From contig QQUM01000827.1 of assembly GCA_008501545.1 (NCBI GenBank), forward strand, positions 1-6,512: a stretch of DNA of 6,512 bases. The letters are read 5' to 3'. The position numbers and the translations under genes are program-made. This document shows, piece by piece, positions 1 to 6,512 of the stretch (position 1 is the first letter of the stretch; each line of letters opens with the position of its first letter). This DNA comes from Calditrichota bacterium. Lineage in GTDB: Bacteria > Zhuqueibacterota > Zhuqueibacteria > Zhuqueibacterales > Geothermadaptataceae. The notes below the pieces were generated by a model. The model had not been told where the DNA came from. It worked only from the letters and a program-made list of their open reading frames with translations, and searched no databases.

Positions 1-1654
1 TTTCTGCGTCCTCCGAGCCCAATTTGCCCGGAGCAATAGCTTCAGCGCGGTAAACAAGCTCAGTCAGTTGATGATGCATCTTCACGAAAGCACTCCCCAG
101 GACACCATCAACGTGCAAGCCTGCCTGGTCTTGTGCCGAACTCTCCTTTAATTTTCCATCAGCAATGTCACTTGCCCGTTGTGCCATCACGCCGAGATTT
201 TGAACCATTTCATTAAAGGCTTCACCCAATTCCCCTTTTTGCTGATGCTGCAAAGCCGGATGGTGCAGTTCATCGCTGGCGATAAAACGCGCCTGGACGG
301 TCAAAATTTTGAGCTGCTGCAGCATTTTGAGAAACGCCTCTGCCAAATCACCCTGCAAGCCATGCATTTCATTGCCAGCTTGTTCGGCAGCAGCAATTTG
401 AATTGACTTCCCATCTTTTATCGCTTTTTCCAGTGCGACAGCCCCAAGTTTTCCATCCGCAATTGCCTCGGCTTTCCGGACCAATTGCCCAAGACCATCC
501 AGCATTTTATTGCATGCCCTGGCGAGTTGACCAATTTCATCGTGGGAAGTATTTTTCAATTTTGGCTGATGCAGATTTCCATTGGCAATTTGGGTAATGA
601 CCTCCACAGTTTCGGATATGGGTTGACTGAAACTTTTGCTAATCAGACTTGAAAGGAAAAAGACGACTAATCCGATCGCAAATATGATAAAAAGCAGCGA
701 GTTGATAAAAGAATCAACGGCAGCATATATTACATCTTCTGATTCTTCAACAAGCGCAATCCAGTACCGGCTGGAATCTGATGGCTGGTAGTAGACGGGA
801 GAAAAGGAAAAAATCTTGCCATTCCCTGTATCAGCAATACCATTATCTGCAGCAGCCATGCGTTCGAAAAGGTCTGCTCTCACCTCGTTTTTAATCGTGC
901 TTTCCGTTTTCCCCAATTGAAATCCCCACTCCAGGGCAGTATCCGGGTGCGCCAGAAAATAACCATCAGTGCGCGCCAATATTGCCCGGCCTGAATTTGT
1001 TGCTTTAAACGGACGAAGAAATGACGCAGCATACAAATCCAAAACCACCAAACCGCGCGTGGCGCCATCTTCATCAAAGACCGGCGTCGCGTAATGCATG
1101 AGCGGGATATAGGGTTTCTTTACAGCGCCTTTTTCCAATTCCAATTCTAAATTTGAAGAGTGAATTTCCCCCTGCGGCAGCTTCATTGCATTCGTAAAGA
1201 AAAGTTGATCACTTTCATTTCTACGTTCATTTTCATCTACAATCCAGCTTTTAGTGCTATCACAATCAACACGTATTATTTCCTGGCCATTTTCATTGAT
1301 GTATCGAATTTTTTTGTAGTGATCATTATTTTGTGAAAAACTCAAATACATATTTGCGGTTGCGTCCGACCAGTAATTTATCTCGTCCGGATCATCAAAG
1401 ACGTAGGCTTCCATTAAATTATTTATTGCAAAGCTGGTGCTGAGAAACCGAAGATCATTTTCAACCTTTCGCAATCGCGTCCGGATCAGGTCGACTTTTT
1501 CTGCAGATTTGTCCCGCAGATTATTGGTTGCTGCTTTCTCAAGATTTTTTGAGGTGCTGATAATGTTGTATCCACCTAAAATGAGCAGAGGGATTATTGA
1601 AATGAGTAAAAAGAATAAAATCAGTTTGTGTCGTATCGTTTTCATTTTCAGCAT
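1..1654 (-). CDS. Methyl-accepting chemotaxis-type receptor with periplasmic Cache sensor and HAMP-like array (MCP-B), 3' end beyond window
   Basis: Reading the minus strand from the ATG at 1654 gives 551 uninterrupted codons that leave the window at its left edge, so the C-terminus is unseen. Residues about 10-29 form a first membrane span. Residues 34-310 are a periplasmic domain with Cache/PDC hallmarks: IRYINENGQEIIRVD near 116-130 and YATPVFDEDG followed by RGLVVLDLY near 188-207. A second span lies at about 315-339. A canonical HAMP follows (QPI near 344, DEIGQL near 372-377), then HAMP-like modules (IADGKL near 398 and 497, GELGEAF near 474-480). It should bind a small extracellular ligand and relay the signal inward. 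The adjacent MCP-A shares the array, which is why a chemotaxis receptor is inferred; the signalling hairpin lies outside, so a kinase or cyclase output cannot be excluded. Start choice: GGA lies 8 nt upstream of 1654; an in-frame ATG at 1645 is the alternative. The gene begins 14 bp after the MCP-A stop, suggesting cotranscription. Confidence 0.85.
   Translation of the reverse strand, partial: MLKMKTIRHKLILFFLLISIIPLLILGGYNIISTSKNLEKAATNNLRDKSAEKVDLIRTRLRKVENDLRFLSTSFAINNLMEAYVFDDPDEINYWSDATANMYLSFSQNNDHYKKIRYINENGQEIIRVDCDSTKSWIVDENERRNESDQLFFTNAMKLPQGEIHSSNLELELEKGAVKKPYIPLMHYATPVFDEDGATRGLVVLDLYAASFLRPFKATNSGRAILARTDGYFLAHPDTALEWGFQLGKTESTIKNEVRADLFERMAAADNGIADTGNGKIFSFSPVYYQPSDSSRYWIALVEESEDVIYAAVDSFINSLLFIIFAIGLVVFFLSSLISKSFSQPISETVEVITQIANGNLHQPKLKNTSHDEIGQLARACNKMLDGLGQLVRKAEAIADGKLGAVALEKAIKDGKSIQIAAAEQAGNEMHGLQGDLAEAFLKMLQQLKILTVQARFIASDELHHPALQHQQKGELGEAFNEMVQNLGVMAQRASDIADGKLKESSAQDQAGLHVDGVLGSAFVKMHHQLTELVYRAEAIAPGKLGSEDAE
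215..307 (-). repeat. 31-codon receptor module, copy in MCP-B
   Basis: Encodes residues about 450-480 of MCP-B, reading ILTVQARFIASDELHHP and continuing to GELGEAF. It aligns without gaps to two segments of MCP-A; shared positions are T, V/L, QA, A, D, L, P and GE(L/V)G. It is a protein-level repeat within the HAMP-like array, not a mobile repeat. Confidence 0.7.
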
Positions 1655-1668
1655 TTCTCAGGTCCAGA

Positions 1669-3966
1669 TTAATAAGAGAATTGTTCAACAAGGTCCTGCA
1701 GTGCAACTGCCATTTTTGAAAGTTCCTGTGATGTGGCACGTGTTTCGTCAGCACCATGACTTGTGTTATGTGCCGTTTGCGACACGACGGTGATGTTTTG
1801 GGTGATTTCCTGCACACCAGAACCCGACTCATCAATAGTTCGCTTAATTTCATTGGTCGTCGCACTTTGCTCTTCCACTGCGGCGGCGATATTATTCGAA
1901 ATAGCAGTGATCTGGTCGATAATAACTCCGATATCATCGATTACCGTGATGCTATCCGCCGTGTCGTTCTGTATTTGCTCAATCCGTTCACTGATGGAGC
2001 CGGTCGCATTTGCTGTCGCATCCGCAAGCTGTTTCACTTCATTGGCAACAACCGCAAATCCTTTTCCCGCTTCACCCGCACGCGCCGACTCAATCGTTGC
2101 GTTTAAGGCGAGAAGCCGGGTTTGTGCTGCAATTTCCGATATAATTTTGATCACGTGCTCAACATTTTTACTGCTGTCGCTCAATCGATGGATGGTTTGG
2201 TTGGCGTGCTTCGCCTGCGTTTGTGCATTATGCACCACATCCGATGCTTTATGCGCATTCGCCGCAATTTCCCGAATACTCGTACTCATTTCGGACGTGC
2301 TGGCCACGACTGATTCTATGTTCCGGCTGATCTGATCGGAAGCGGAAGAAACCATCGTTGACTGTTCTGCGGTATTCGATGCATTTTGTGCCAGGTTTTG
2401 ACTGATAACGGAAAATTCTTCGGCAGACGCTGCAAGATTTTGTGCATTCGAACTGATATTCGCGATATTCGTCTGGAAATTTTCGATAGTTGAATTCAAA
2501 GCCTGCTGCAGTAGTGCAAAAGTTCCATGGAATTCACCTTCAACGCGCGCTGTCAAATCGTTCATGGAAAGACGGGTAAAAACCATCCCAATTTCTTCCA
2601 GGGGTGTTTCGACTGCTTCCAATAACGCATTGAGATGCTCACAGACATCTTTGAAGTAGCCGGAATACGCATCCGTATTGGCGCGCAAAAATAAATTGCC
2701 CTGCTTCGCGCTTTCGATCAGAGAGACGATCTCATCCAGTACTTTTTTAAAATTATCTGTGGTTCGTTGAATACTGGAGGACAAGACGCGCTCTGTGCGA
2801 GTTGCCTCATCTGTTTCTTCGGGGACTGGGGTTTCATTTTCATTTGTCCGCCATTCCCCTGTTAAATCACCATCCGCGAGTGCATTCATCCGTGCGGCAG
2901 CAATTTTTAAATTTTTTGCATGCGAATGAATCGCTTCACCAAGCTCACCTTCGATTGCATGATCGAATAATGGTGAATCCAGCTCATCCGTTGCAAGTTT
3001 ACGCGCCTGCAGCGTAAGCAGCCGAAGTTGACTCTCGACTCGATCAAAAGCAGCATCCAGTTGCCCGCCTGCTTTGCTTGAGATGGTTGCAGCCTCAATT
3101 GCATCATCACCTGTTTTTAATACTTCTTCGATTTGTTCCGTTTCAAATCGTCCTGAAGCAATCTTGTTTGCTCTTTGCAGCAACACATCATATTGATGAT
3201 GAATTAGATTTAAATTGGCTTTCAATCCATCTGCGTCCTTTTTTTGCAAATCTACGGCACCATTTTCATCGAATCCGCCTTGTGCCAGTTTCTCCGCTTT
3301 ATTATGCACGATTCGCATGTGGTTTGTGAGTTCACCAAATACACGACCGACTTCTCCTACGATTTGCTGTGTAAAGACCGGATGCTGCAGTTGATCCCTG
3401 GCGATCGCACAGGCTTGCAATGTGACAACTTGCAGCTGATACTTGATTTTAGCAATTGCAACCTGCAGCGGATCATCAGTGTGAATTTCTTCCTCAGTTA
3501 ATAATGGTAACGCGTCATTCTTCTCAAGTACCGATGCAATAACATGCCAATCGATTCTGCCAGCGGCGAGATGTTCTGCCTTCCGCACCAAATCTTCATC
3601 ATAAGTCCGGCTTTCCGGCGCCGATATATTGTTCGAATTCAACGGATGCTTTGATTCTCTCTGTTGTCCATTCGATGCTGTATTAAAAATGTGTTCAGGA
3701 TTACTCCGATCCAACACGAACCGAAGTGCAAAAAATGCAACAAAAGCTGATGCCAGGAATCCAGCACTCAGGGTAGCAACGCCTGACCCGGTGCTATGCG
3801 GTTGACCAATCATGGGCATCAGGAAGAGTTCAATGCAGAAAAAGAACAGCAATGGGATATAAGTTGCTGCGTACAATTTGACACGAAATGTTGAATTTGG
3901 GGGAGTCTGGAAAATATGTTTCATACGTTCCAAATTGAGTAATTTGTTTTCAGGTTTCCACACCAT
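1669..3966 (-). CDS. Methyl-accepting chemotaxis protein with poly-HAMP-like linker and no periplasmic sensor domain (MCP-A)
   Basis: Complete 765-aa receptor that should control a CheA/CheW complex at the inner membrane. A cytoplasmic N-terminus of about 30 residues leads to two membrane spans (about 31-53 and 62-85) joined by a loop of only some 8 residues, so there is no room for a periplasmic ligand domain. Residues about 125-490 are a chain of HAMP-like modules ([43 protein letters not shown]). Residues about 497-765 are the coiled-coil signalling hairpin. Its tip has [15 protein letters not shown] followed by [15 protein letters not shown] near 618-648, diagnostic of MCPs. The usual Asn after QT is Arg (residue 617). 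There is no C-terminal NWETF-type CheR tether; the protein ends VEQFSY. Start: ATG at 3966 has GGAG 9 nt upstream. An in-frame TTG at 3984 would add six residues but has no Shine-Dalgarno sequence. It is first gene of the pair with MCP-B. The family call is very sure; the stimulus is unknown. Confidence 0.95.
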   Translation of the reverse strand: MVWKPENKLLNLERMKHIFQTPPNSTFRVKLYAATYIPLLFFFCIELFLMPMIGQPHSTGSGVATLSAGFLASAFVAFFALRFVLDRSNPEHIFNTASNGQQRESKHPLNSNNISAPESRTYDEDLVRKAEHLAAGRIDWHVIASVLEKNDALPLLTEEEIHTDDPLQVAIAKIKYQLQVVTLQACAIARDQLQHPVFTQQIVGEVGRVFGELTNHMRIVHNKAEKLAQGGFDENGAVDLQKKDADGLKANLNLIHHQYDVLLQRANKIASGRFETEQIEEVLKTGDDAIEAATISSKAGGQLDAAFDRVESQLRLLTLQARKLATDELDSPLFDHAIEGELGEAIHSHAKNLKIAAARMNALADGDLTGEWRTNENETPVPEETDEATRTERVLSSSIQRTTDNFKKVLDEIVSLIESAKQGNLFLRANTDAYSGYFKDVCEHLNALLEAVETPLEEIGMVFTRLSMNDLTARVEGEFHGTFALLQQALNSTIENFQTNIANISSNAQNLAASAEEFSVISQNLAQNASNTAEQSTMVSSASDQISRNIESVVASTSEMSTSIREIAANAHKASDVVHNAQTQAKHANQTIHRLSDSSKNVEHVIKIISEIAAQTRLLALNATIESARAGEAGKGFAVVANEVKQLADATANATGSISERIEQIQNDTADSITVIDDIGVIIDQITAISNNIAAAVEEQSATTNEIKRTIDESGSGVQEITQNITVVSQTAHNTSHGADETRATSQELSKMAVALQDLVEQFSY
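2929..3021 (-). repeat. 31-codon receptor module, second copy in MCP-A
   Basis: Encodes residues about 316-346 of MCP-A, reading [17 protein letters not shown] and ending GELGEAI. It is the best protein-level match to the copy in MCP-B and aligns without gaps to the first copy in MCP-A. Confidence 0.7.
3337..3429 (-). repeat. 31-codon receptor module, first copy in MCP-A
   Basis: Encodes residues about 180-210 of MCP-A, reading [17 protein letters not shown] and ending GEVGRVF. Part of it is also close at DNA level to the MCP-B copy: 25 of 28 bases match between 3378-3405 and 256-283. Confidence 0.7.
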
Positions 3967-3975
3967 TGGATCCGT

Positions 3976-3979
3976 CTCC
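3976..3979 (-). promoter_or_regulatory. Ribosome binding site deciding the MCP-A start
   Basis: GGAG on the minus strand lies 9 nt before the ATG at 3966. It falls inside the longer reading frame beginning with TTG at 3984, which has no such site, so the shorter start is preferred. Confidence 0.6.
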
Positions 3980-3990
3980 GGCAAAATGCG

Positions 3991-4019
3991 ATAAGTTGAA
4001 ATGATACTAACATTTTCAA
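3991..4019 (-). promoter_or_regulatory. Weak candidate promoter of the receptor operon
   Basis: On the minus strand TTGAAA (4019-4014, 5 of 6 to the -35 consensus) is followed after 17 bp by ACTTAT (3996-3991, only 3 of 6 to the -10 consensus). Initiation would fall shortly before the GGAG Shine-Dalgarno sequence of MCP-A. A second minus-strand option is TTGGCA (4060-4055) with GAAAAT (4037-4032), also 17 bp apart. Neither is convincing alone. Confidence 0.2.
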
Positions 4020-4044
4020 ATCGGCATGCCTATTTTCATACTAA
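4004..4044. promoter_or_regulatory. Possible operator: direct repeats flanking a palindrome
   Basis: ATTTTCA occurs at 4012-4018 and 4032-4038, 20 bp apart (about two helical turns), on either side of the perfect 8-bp palindrome GGCATGCC (4023-4030). ATACTAA occurs at both outer ends (4004-4010 and 4038-4044). The cluster overlaps the candidate -35 of the receptor operon. Binding by the adjacent OmpR-type regulator is possible, since that class often uses direct repeats, but short AT-rich repeats also arise by chance. Confidence 0.3.
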
Positions 4045-4121
4045 AGGGAATTGATGCCAATGTAACTATATCTATCACCTCAACGCAGAGCAAAATCCTA
4101 TAAAAGTTCCAGAGTTTATCC

Positions 4122-4150
4122 TTGCCATTCGCATTGAATTTATTTAAAAT
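4122..4150 (+). promoter_or_regulatory. Sigma-70-like promoter of the kinase-regulator operon
   Basis: TTGCCA (4122-4127) and TAAAAT (4145-4150) each match the sigma-70 -35 and -10 consensus at 5 of 6 positions and are separated by exactly 17 bp. Initiation would be near 4157, giving a leader of about 19 nt that contains GAG at 4164-4166, 9 nt before the ATG at 4176. This is a visual match only, and the organism's sigma factor preference is unknown. Confidence 0.5.
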
Positions 4151-4175
4151 TCATTTTAAAATTGAGAATACACGG

Positions 4176-5816
4176 ATGAAAAAATCACGTCTTTTCAAAA
4201 TAATCATCGCATTTTTCCTTGCTATTCTGCTTCCGGTCTTGTCCGTCACAATTTTTGAAGTTATTCAACAGGATAAAAAGGAAGCATTGCTGGAATCCAT
4301 TTATGAACGGCAGTTAGACACCATTCTTTTTGCGGTGAACCAAAACTGTTGGGATAATTTTAATTCATGGGTTACAGAGCTTTCAAGCCAGTTTTCAAAG
4401 GAAAAAAATGCCTTAACCCAGCCCCAAAAAATCAAATCAAAACTCAAAAATTTTGTCCGCTCCTATTCCCCTATTCACAGCGGATTTATTCGAACGGGCC
4501 TGTCCACATATACAACGTACATACAAGGTGGGAAAGACCAAATCCCTGACGCCGCATTGGATGAAAGCTCACTGAAGGAAATTGAAGGAGTCATCATGGA
4601 GGATCGAATCGCCATACTCAAAATGGCGGATCGGGCTCGACAGGGGTATGTGAATCCTCATGTTTTACGATGGCCACAGGAAGGTGACACGCAGACGACA
4701 CTTCTGCTGTTCCCGTTAGTCAATATCGAAAATGCAAAAACGATTCCGACCCTTGCCGGTATTTTCATTGATGATCTGACATTTATTCGGGAAATCGTCG
4801 GCCGCAAGTTCAATTCTATGCAGGAGAGTAGTTTTATATTTGGTGTACGCGACGTGGCCACCGCGAAAATCATTTATACAACTGAAGAAGTAAACTCGGA
4901 TATTTTCGAACGCAGTGAAGCTATGTGGATCATTCCCAGTCTGCAATTGGAAATCAAACTCGCCGGTACAACACTCGAAGAATTTTCACAGTCGCAAACG
5001 CAATCAAATTTTCTCGTTCTCACCATCATAAATTTCATTCTCCTTGTGAGCATTTTTTATATAATTCGTTATGTGTATCTGGAAATGCTGCTGGCACAGA
5101 AAGAAAAAGATTTCGTCGCAAATGTATCACACGAATTACGCACACCACTCGCTCTCATTCGCATGTTCGCCGAATTGATGGAAATGGGCAGGGTGCGATC
5201 TGAGGAGAAAAAGCAGCATTATTACAGAACCATCATGGCGGAGAGCACCCGGCTTACACAGCTCATCAACAATATTCTCGATTTCTCGAAAATTGAATCA
5301 AAGCGGAAAACATACAATTTAAAACCATCAAATATTCGCCTGATTGTCAATGATATTATGGATTTCTACCAGTATCATATCCAACAAAAGGGCTTTAAAA
5401 TCAACAGTTCGCTTGAATTGAATCTGCCACTCGTGCAACTCGATTCCGAAGCTGTGCGGCAGGCTGTTGTCAACTTGATTGACAATGCAATCAAATATTC
5501 CAACGGCAACAAATCCATTCACATCACACTGAAAAGGATGAACGGTACAGTCGTTCTCTCAGTGCAAGATTTTGGACTTGGCATCCCCGTAAAAGAGCAA
5601 AAAAAGATATTCAAGAAATTTTATCGTGTTGAAAACAGTTTAATACACACGACCAAGGGAAGTGGCCTGGGATTGACGCTTGTCAAAAATATAATGGTAC
5701 AGCACAAGGGACAAATTACAGTAAAAAGTAAAGTTGGCGAGGGAAGTACCTTTTCGCTGGTATTTCCTGTAATGGATAAAAATGGAGAGATCGATGGCAG
5801 CAATTCTGATCGTTGA
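4176..5816 (+). CDS. Membrane sensor histidine kinase lacking HAMP
   Basis: A 546-aa inner-membrane kinase expected to autophosphorylate on His319 and pass phosphate to the downstream regulator. Residues about 7-30 are a first membrane span. Residues 31-277 form an extracytoplasmic domain I cannot assign. A second span lies at about 279-300. The HisKA helix starts almost at once (FVANVSHELRTPLALIRMF, 313-331) with no HAMP or PAS between. The catalytic domain shows an N box (NLIDNAIKYS, 433-442), G1 (DFGLGIP, 465-471), F box (IFKKFYRVENS, 478-488) and G2 (GSGLGLTLV, 495-503), so all catalytic motifs are intact. Start: ATG at 4176 has GAG 9 nt upstream and gives a typical charged N-terminus (MKKSRLFK). 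The longer in-frame TTG start at 4122 coincides with a promoter -35 hexamer and is rejected. The last 23 bp overlap the response regulator gene, indicating an operon and probable translational coupling. Confidence 0.93.
   Translation: MKKSRLFKIIIAFFLAILLPVLSVTIFEVIQQDKKEALLESIYERQLDTILFAVNQNCWDNFNSWVTELSSQFSKEKNALTQPQKIKSKLKNFVRSYSPIHSGFIRTGLSTYTTYIQGGKDQIPDAALDESSLKEIEGVIMEDRIAILKMADRARQGYVNPHVLRWPQEGDTQTTLLLFPLVNIENAKTIPTLAGIFIDDLTFIREIVGRKFNSMQESSFIFGVRDVATAKIIYTTEEVNSDIFERSEAMWIIPSLQLEIKLAGTTLEEFSQSQTQSNFLVLTIINFILLVSIFYIIRYVYLEMLLAQKEKDFVANVSHELRTPLALIRMFAELMEMGRVRSEEKKQHYYRTIMAESTRLTQLINNILDFSKIESKRKTYNLKPSNIRLIVNDIMDFYQYHIQQKGFKINSSLELNLPLVQLDSEAVRQAVVNLIDNAIKYSNGNKSIHITLKRMNGTVVLSVQDFGLGIPVKEQKKIFKKFYRVENSLIHTTKGSGLGLTLVKNIMVQHKGQITVKSKVGEGSTFSLVFPVMDKNGEIDGSNSDR
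5784..5789 (+). promoter_or_regulatory. Ribosome binding site of the response regulator inside the kinase gene
   Basis: GGAGAG lies in the final kinase codons, with its GGAG core 6 nt before the ATG at 5794. It favours that start over the ATG at 5782 and implies that ribosomes finishing the kinase help start the regulator. Confidence 0.65.
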
Positions 5817-6477
5817 GGATGAAGCCGAAATGGCATCTGGTTTAAAAGACACTTTTGAATTTGATGGACACGATATTAGTATCGCCAACAATGGGCAGAC
5901 AGGTTTGGAAATGGCGCTTGCCAATGCCTATAATCTCATAATTTTGGATGTAATGCTCCCGGAAAAATCAGGATTTGATGTTTGTAAAGAGCTGCGCAAG
6001 AACGGCTCGAAAACACCAATCATAATGCTCACAGCAAGCAAACAGGAAATAGACAAAGTACGCGGTCTCGAACTTGGTGCAGACGACTACATAACGAAAC
6101 CATTTAGTGTCCGGGAATTGCTCGCCCGGGTAAAAGCCGTGCTTCGCCGTTATCCCGAAAACTCGGGTTCCGACCTGAAATCTGTAAAAATCGGGCAATT
6201 GGAAATCGATTTTGAACACTACAAAGCAAAGAGTGAAACAGCCAACGTCGATCTTTCTTACAAAGAATACGAAATCCTCAAATTTCTCTACCAGCACAAG
6301 AATGAAGTCGTCAGCCGTGACGACCTTTTAAATAAAGTATGGGGTTATGAAATCTATCCTACATCCCGGACTGTTGACAACTTCATCGCAAAAATCCGGA
6401 AAAAAATTGAAAAAGATCCGGCAAATCCGGAACACATTTTAACTATTTATGGTATTGGTTATAAATTACTTGAGTAA
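5794..6477 (+). CDS. OmpR/PhoB-family response regulator
   Basis: A 227-aa cytoplasmic DNA-binding regulator, the likely phosphoacceptor partner of the overlapping kinase. The receiver domain (1-118) has the acidic cluster VEDE (7-10), phosphoacceptor Asp52 in LIILDVMLP, Thr80 in MLTAS and Lys102 in ITKPFS, plus the LGADDY motif, so the phosphorylation site is complete. A short linker leads to a winged-helix effector domain (about 130-227) with YKEYEILKFL, VVSRDDLLNKVWG, SRTVDNFIAKIRKKI and the final YGIGYKL hairpin, diagnostic of the OmpR/PhoB class. Length is standard for the family. Start: ATG at 5794 has GGAGAG just upstream (GGAG spaced 6 nt). An in-frame ATG at 5782 would add four residues (MERS) and has a weaker GGA. 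The target genes are unknown; autoregulation from the divergent region is a common pattern and is inferred only. Confidence 0.95.
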   Translation: MAAILIVEDEAEMASGLKDTFEFDGHDISIANNGQTGLEMALANAYNLIILDVMLPEKSGFDVCKELRKNGSKTPIIMLTASKQEIDKVRGLELGADDYITKPFSVRELLARVKAVLRRYPENSGSDLKSVKIGQLEIDFEHYKAKSETANVDLSYKEYEILKFLYQHKNEVVSRDDLLNKVWGYEIYPTSRTVDNFIAKIRKKIEKDPANPEHILTIYGIGYKLLE

Positions 6478-6512
6478 GACTACTGCCTGCTTCAGATGTA
6501 CCGTTCACCGAC

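Larger units (their letters stand above)
3967..4175. promoter_or_regulatory. Divergent intergenic control region
   Basis: This 209-bp region separates the start codons of MCP-A (leftward) and the histidine kinase (rightward), so it must hold the promoters of both operons unless either is transcribed from farther away. It is AT-rich near the kinase end and carries the promoter candidates and the repeat cluster listed separately. No small ORF or RNA gene was recognised in it. Confidence 0.75.

Noticed and set aside
880..1077. Minus-strand 65-codon frame within MCP-B
   Set aside because: It is out of frame with MCP-B, whose own frame is continuous through this stretch and carries clear domain motifs.
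1..1654. Possible frameshift or pseudogene at the left end
   Set aside because: Direct translation from 1654 to the edge has no stop and keeps Cache, membrane, HAMP and module motifs in one frame; the gene is only cut by the window edge.
1437..2335. Plus-strand open frames of 116-190 codons opposite the receptor genes
   Set aside because: They lie antisense to the receptor genes, are cysteine-rich and low in recognisable motifs, and have no convincing ribosome site.
3967..3984. TTG start at 3984 for MCP-A
   Set aside because: It has no Shine-Dalgarno sequence, whereas ATG at 3966 has GGAG 9 nt upstream.
4658..5522. Antisense and alternate-frame ORFs of 60-92 codons inside the kinase gene
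   Set aside because: They overlap conserved kinase coding sequence and have no domain signature or separate promoter.
5968..6297. 109-codon minus-strand frame opposite the response regulator
   Set aside because: It is antisense to a fully conserved receiver and winged-helix gene and is phenylalanine/cysteine-rich in the manner of a shadow frame.
6478..6512. Terminator after the response regulator
   Set aside because: The remaining 35 bp show no stem-loop followed by a T run.

Overview
The window (6512 bp, AT-leaning by eye) carries four protein genes in two divergent pairs, all signal transduction. Shine-Dalgarno-like sites precede the chosen starts, and one promoter candidate resembles the sigma-70 consensus. 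Two-membrane-span receptors with periplasmic sensing, plus the style of the kinase and regulator, suggest a motile Gram-negative-type bacterium. A deep-branching FCB-type lineage (Calditrichota/KSB1-like) is only a guess; no marker gene settles it.

Minus strand, read right to left from about 3966: first a complete methyl-accepting chemotaxis protein (MCP-A, 765 aa). It has two membrane spans, almost no periplasmic loop, a long chain of HAMP-like modules and a full signalling hairpin. After a 14-bp gap comes a second receptor (MCP-B), which runs off the left edge after 551 codons. MCP-B has a large periplasmic Cache-type sensor, a canonical HAMP and then the same kind of HAMP-like chain. The two look like an operon of related receptors, one with and one without an external sensor.

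Between the pairs, 3967-4175 is a 209-bp divergent control region. It holds a good sigma-70-like promoter for the plus-strand pair, weaker candidates for the minus-strand pair, and a repeat/palindrome cluster that could be an operator.

Plus strand, 4176-6477: a membrane sensor histidine kinase (546 aa, unassigned extracytoplasmic domain, no HAMP) and an OmpR/PhoB-type response regulator (227 aa) whose start overlaps the kinase end by 23 bp. They should form a cognate two-component system. The shared intergenic region makes regulation of the receptor operon by this system plausible, but that is inference. The last 35 bp hold nothing recognisable. No RNA genes, mobile elements or CRISPR arrays were seen.
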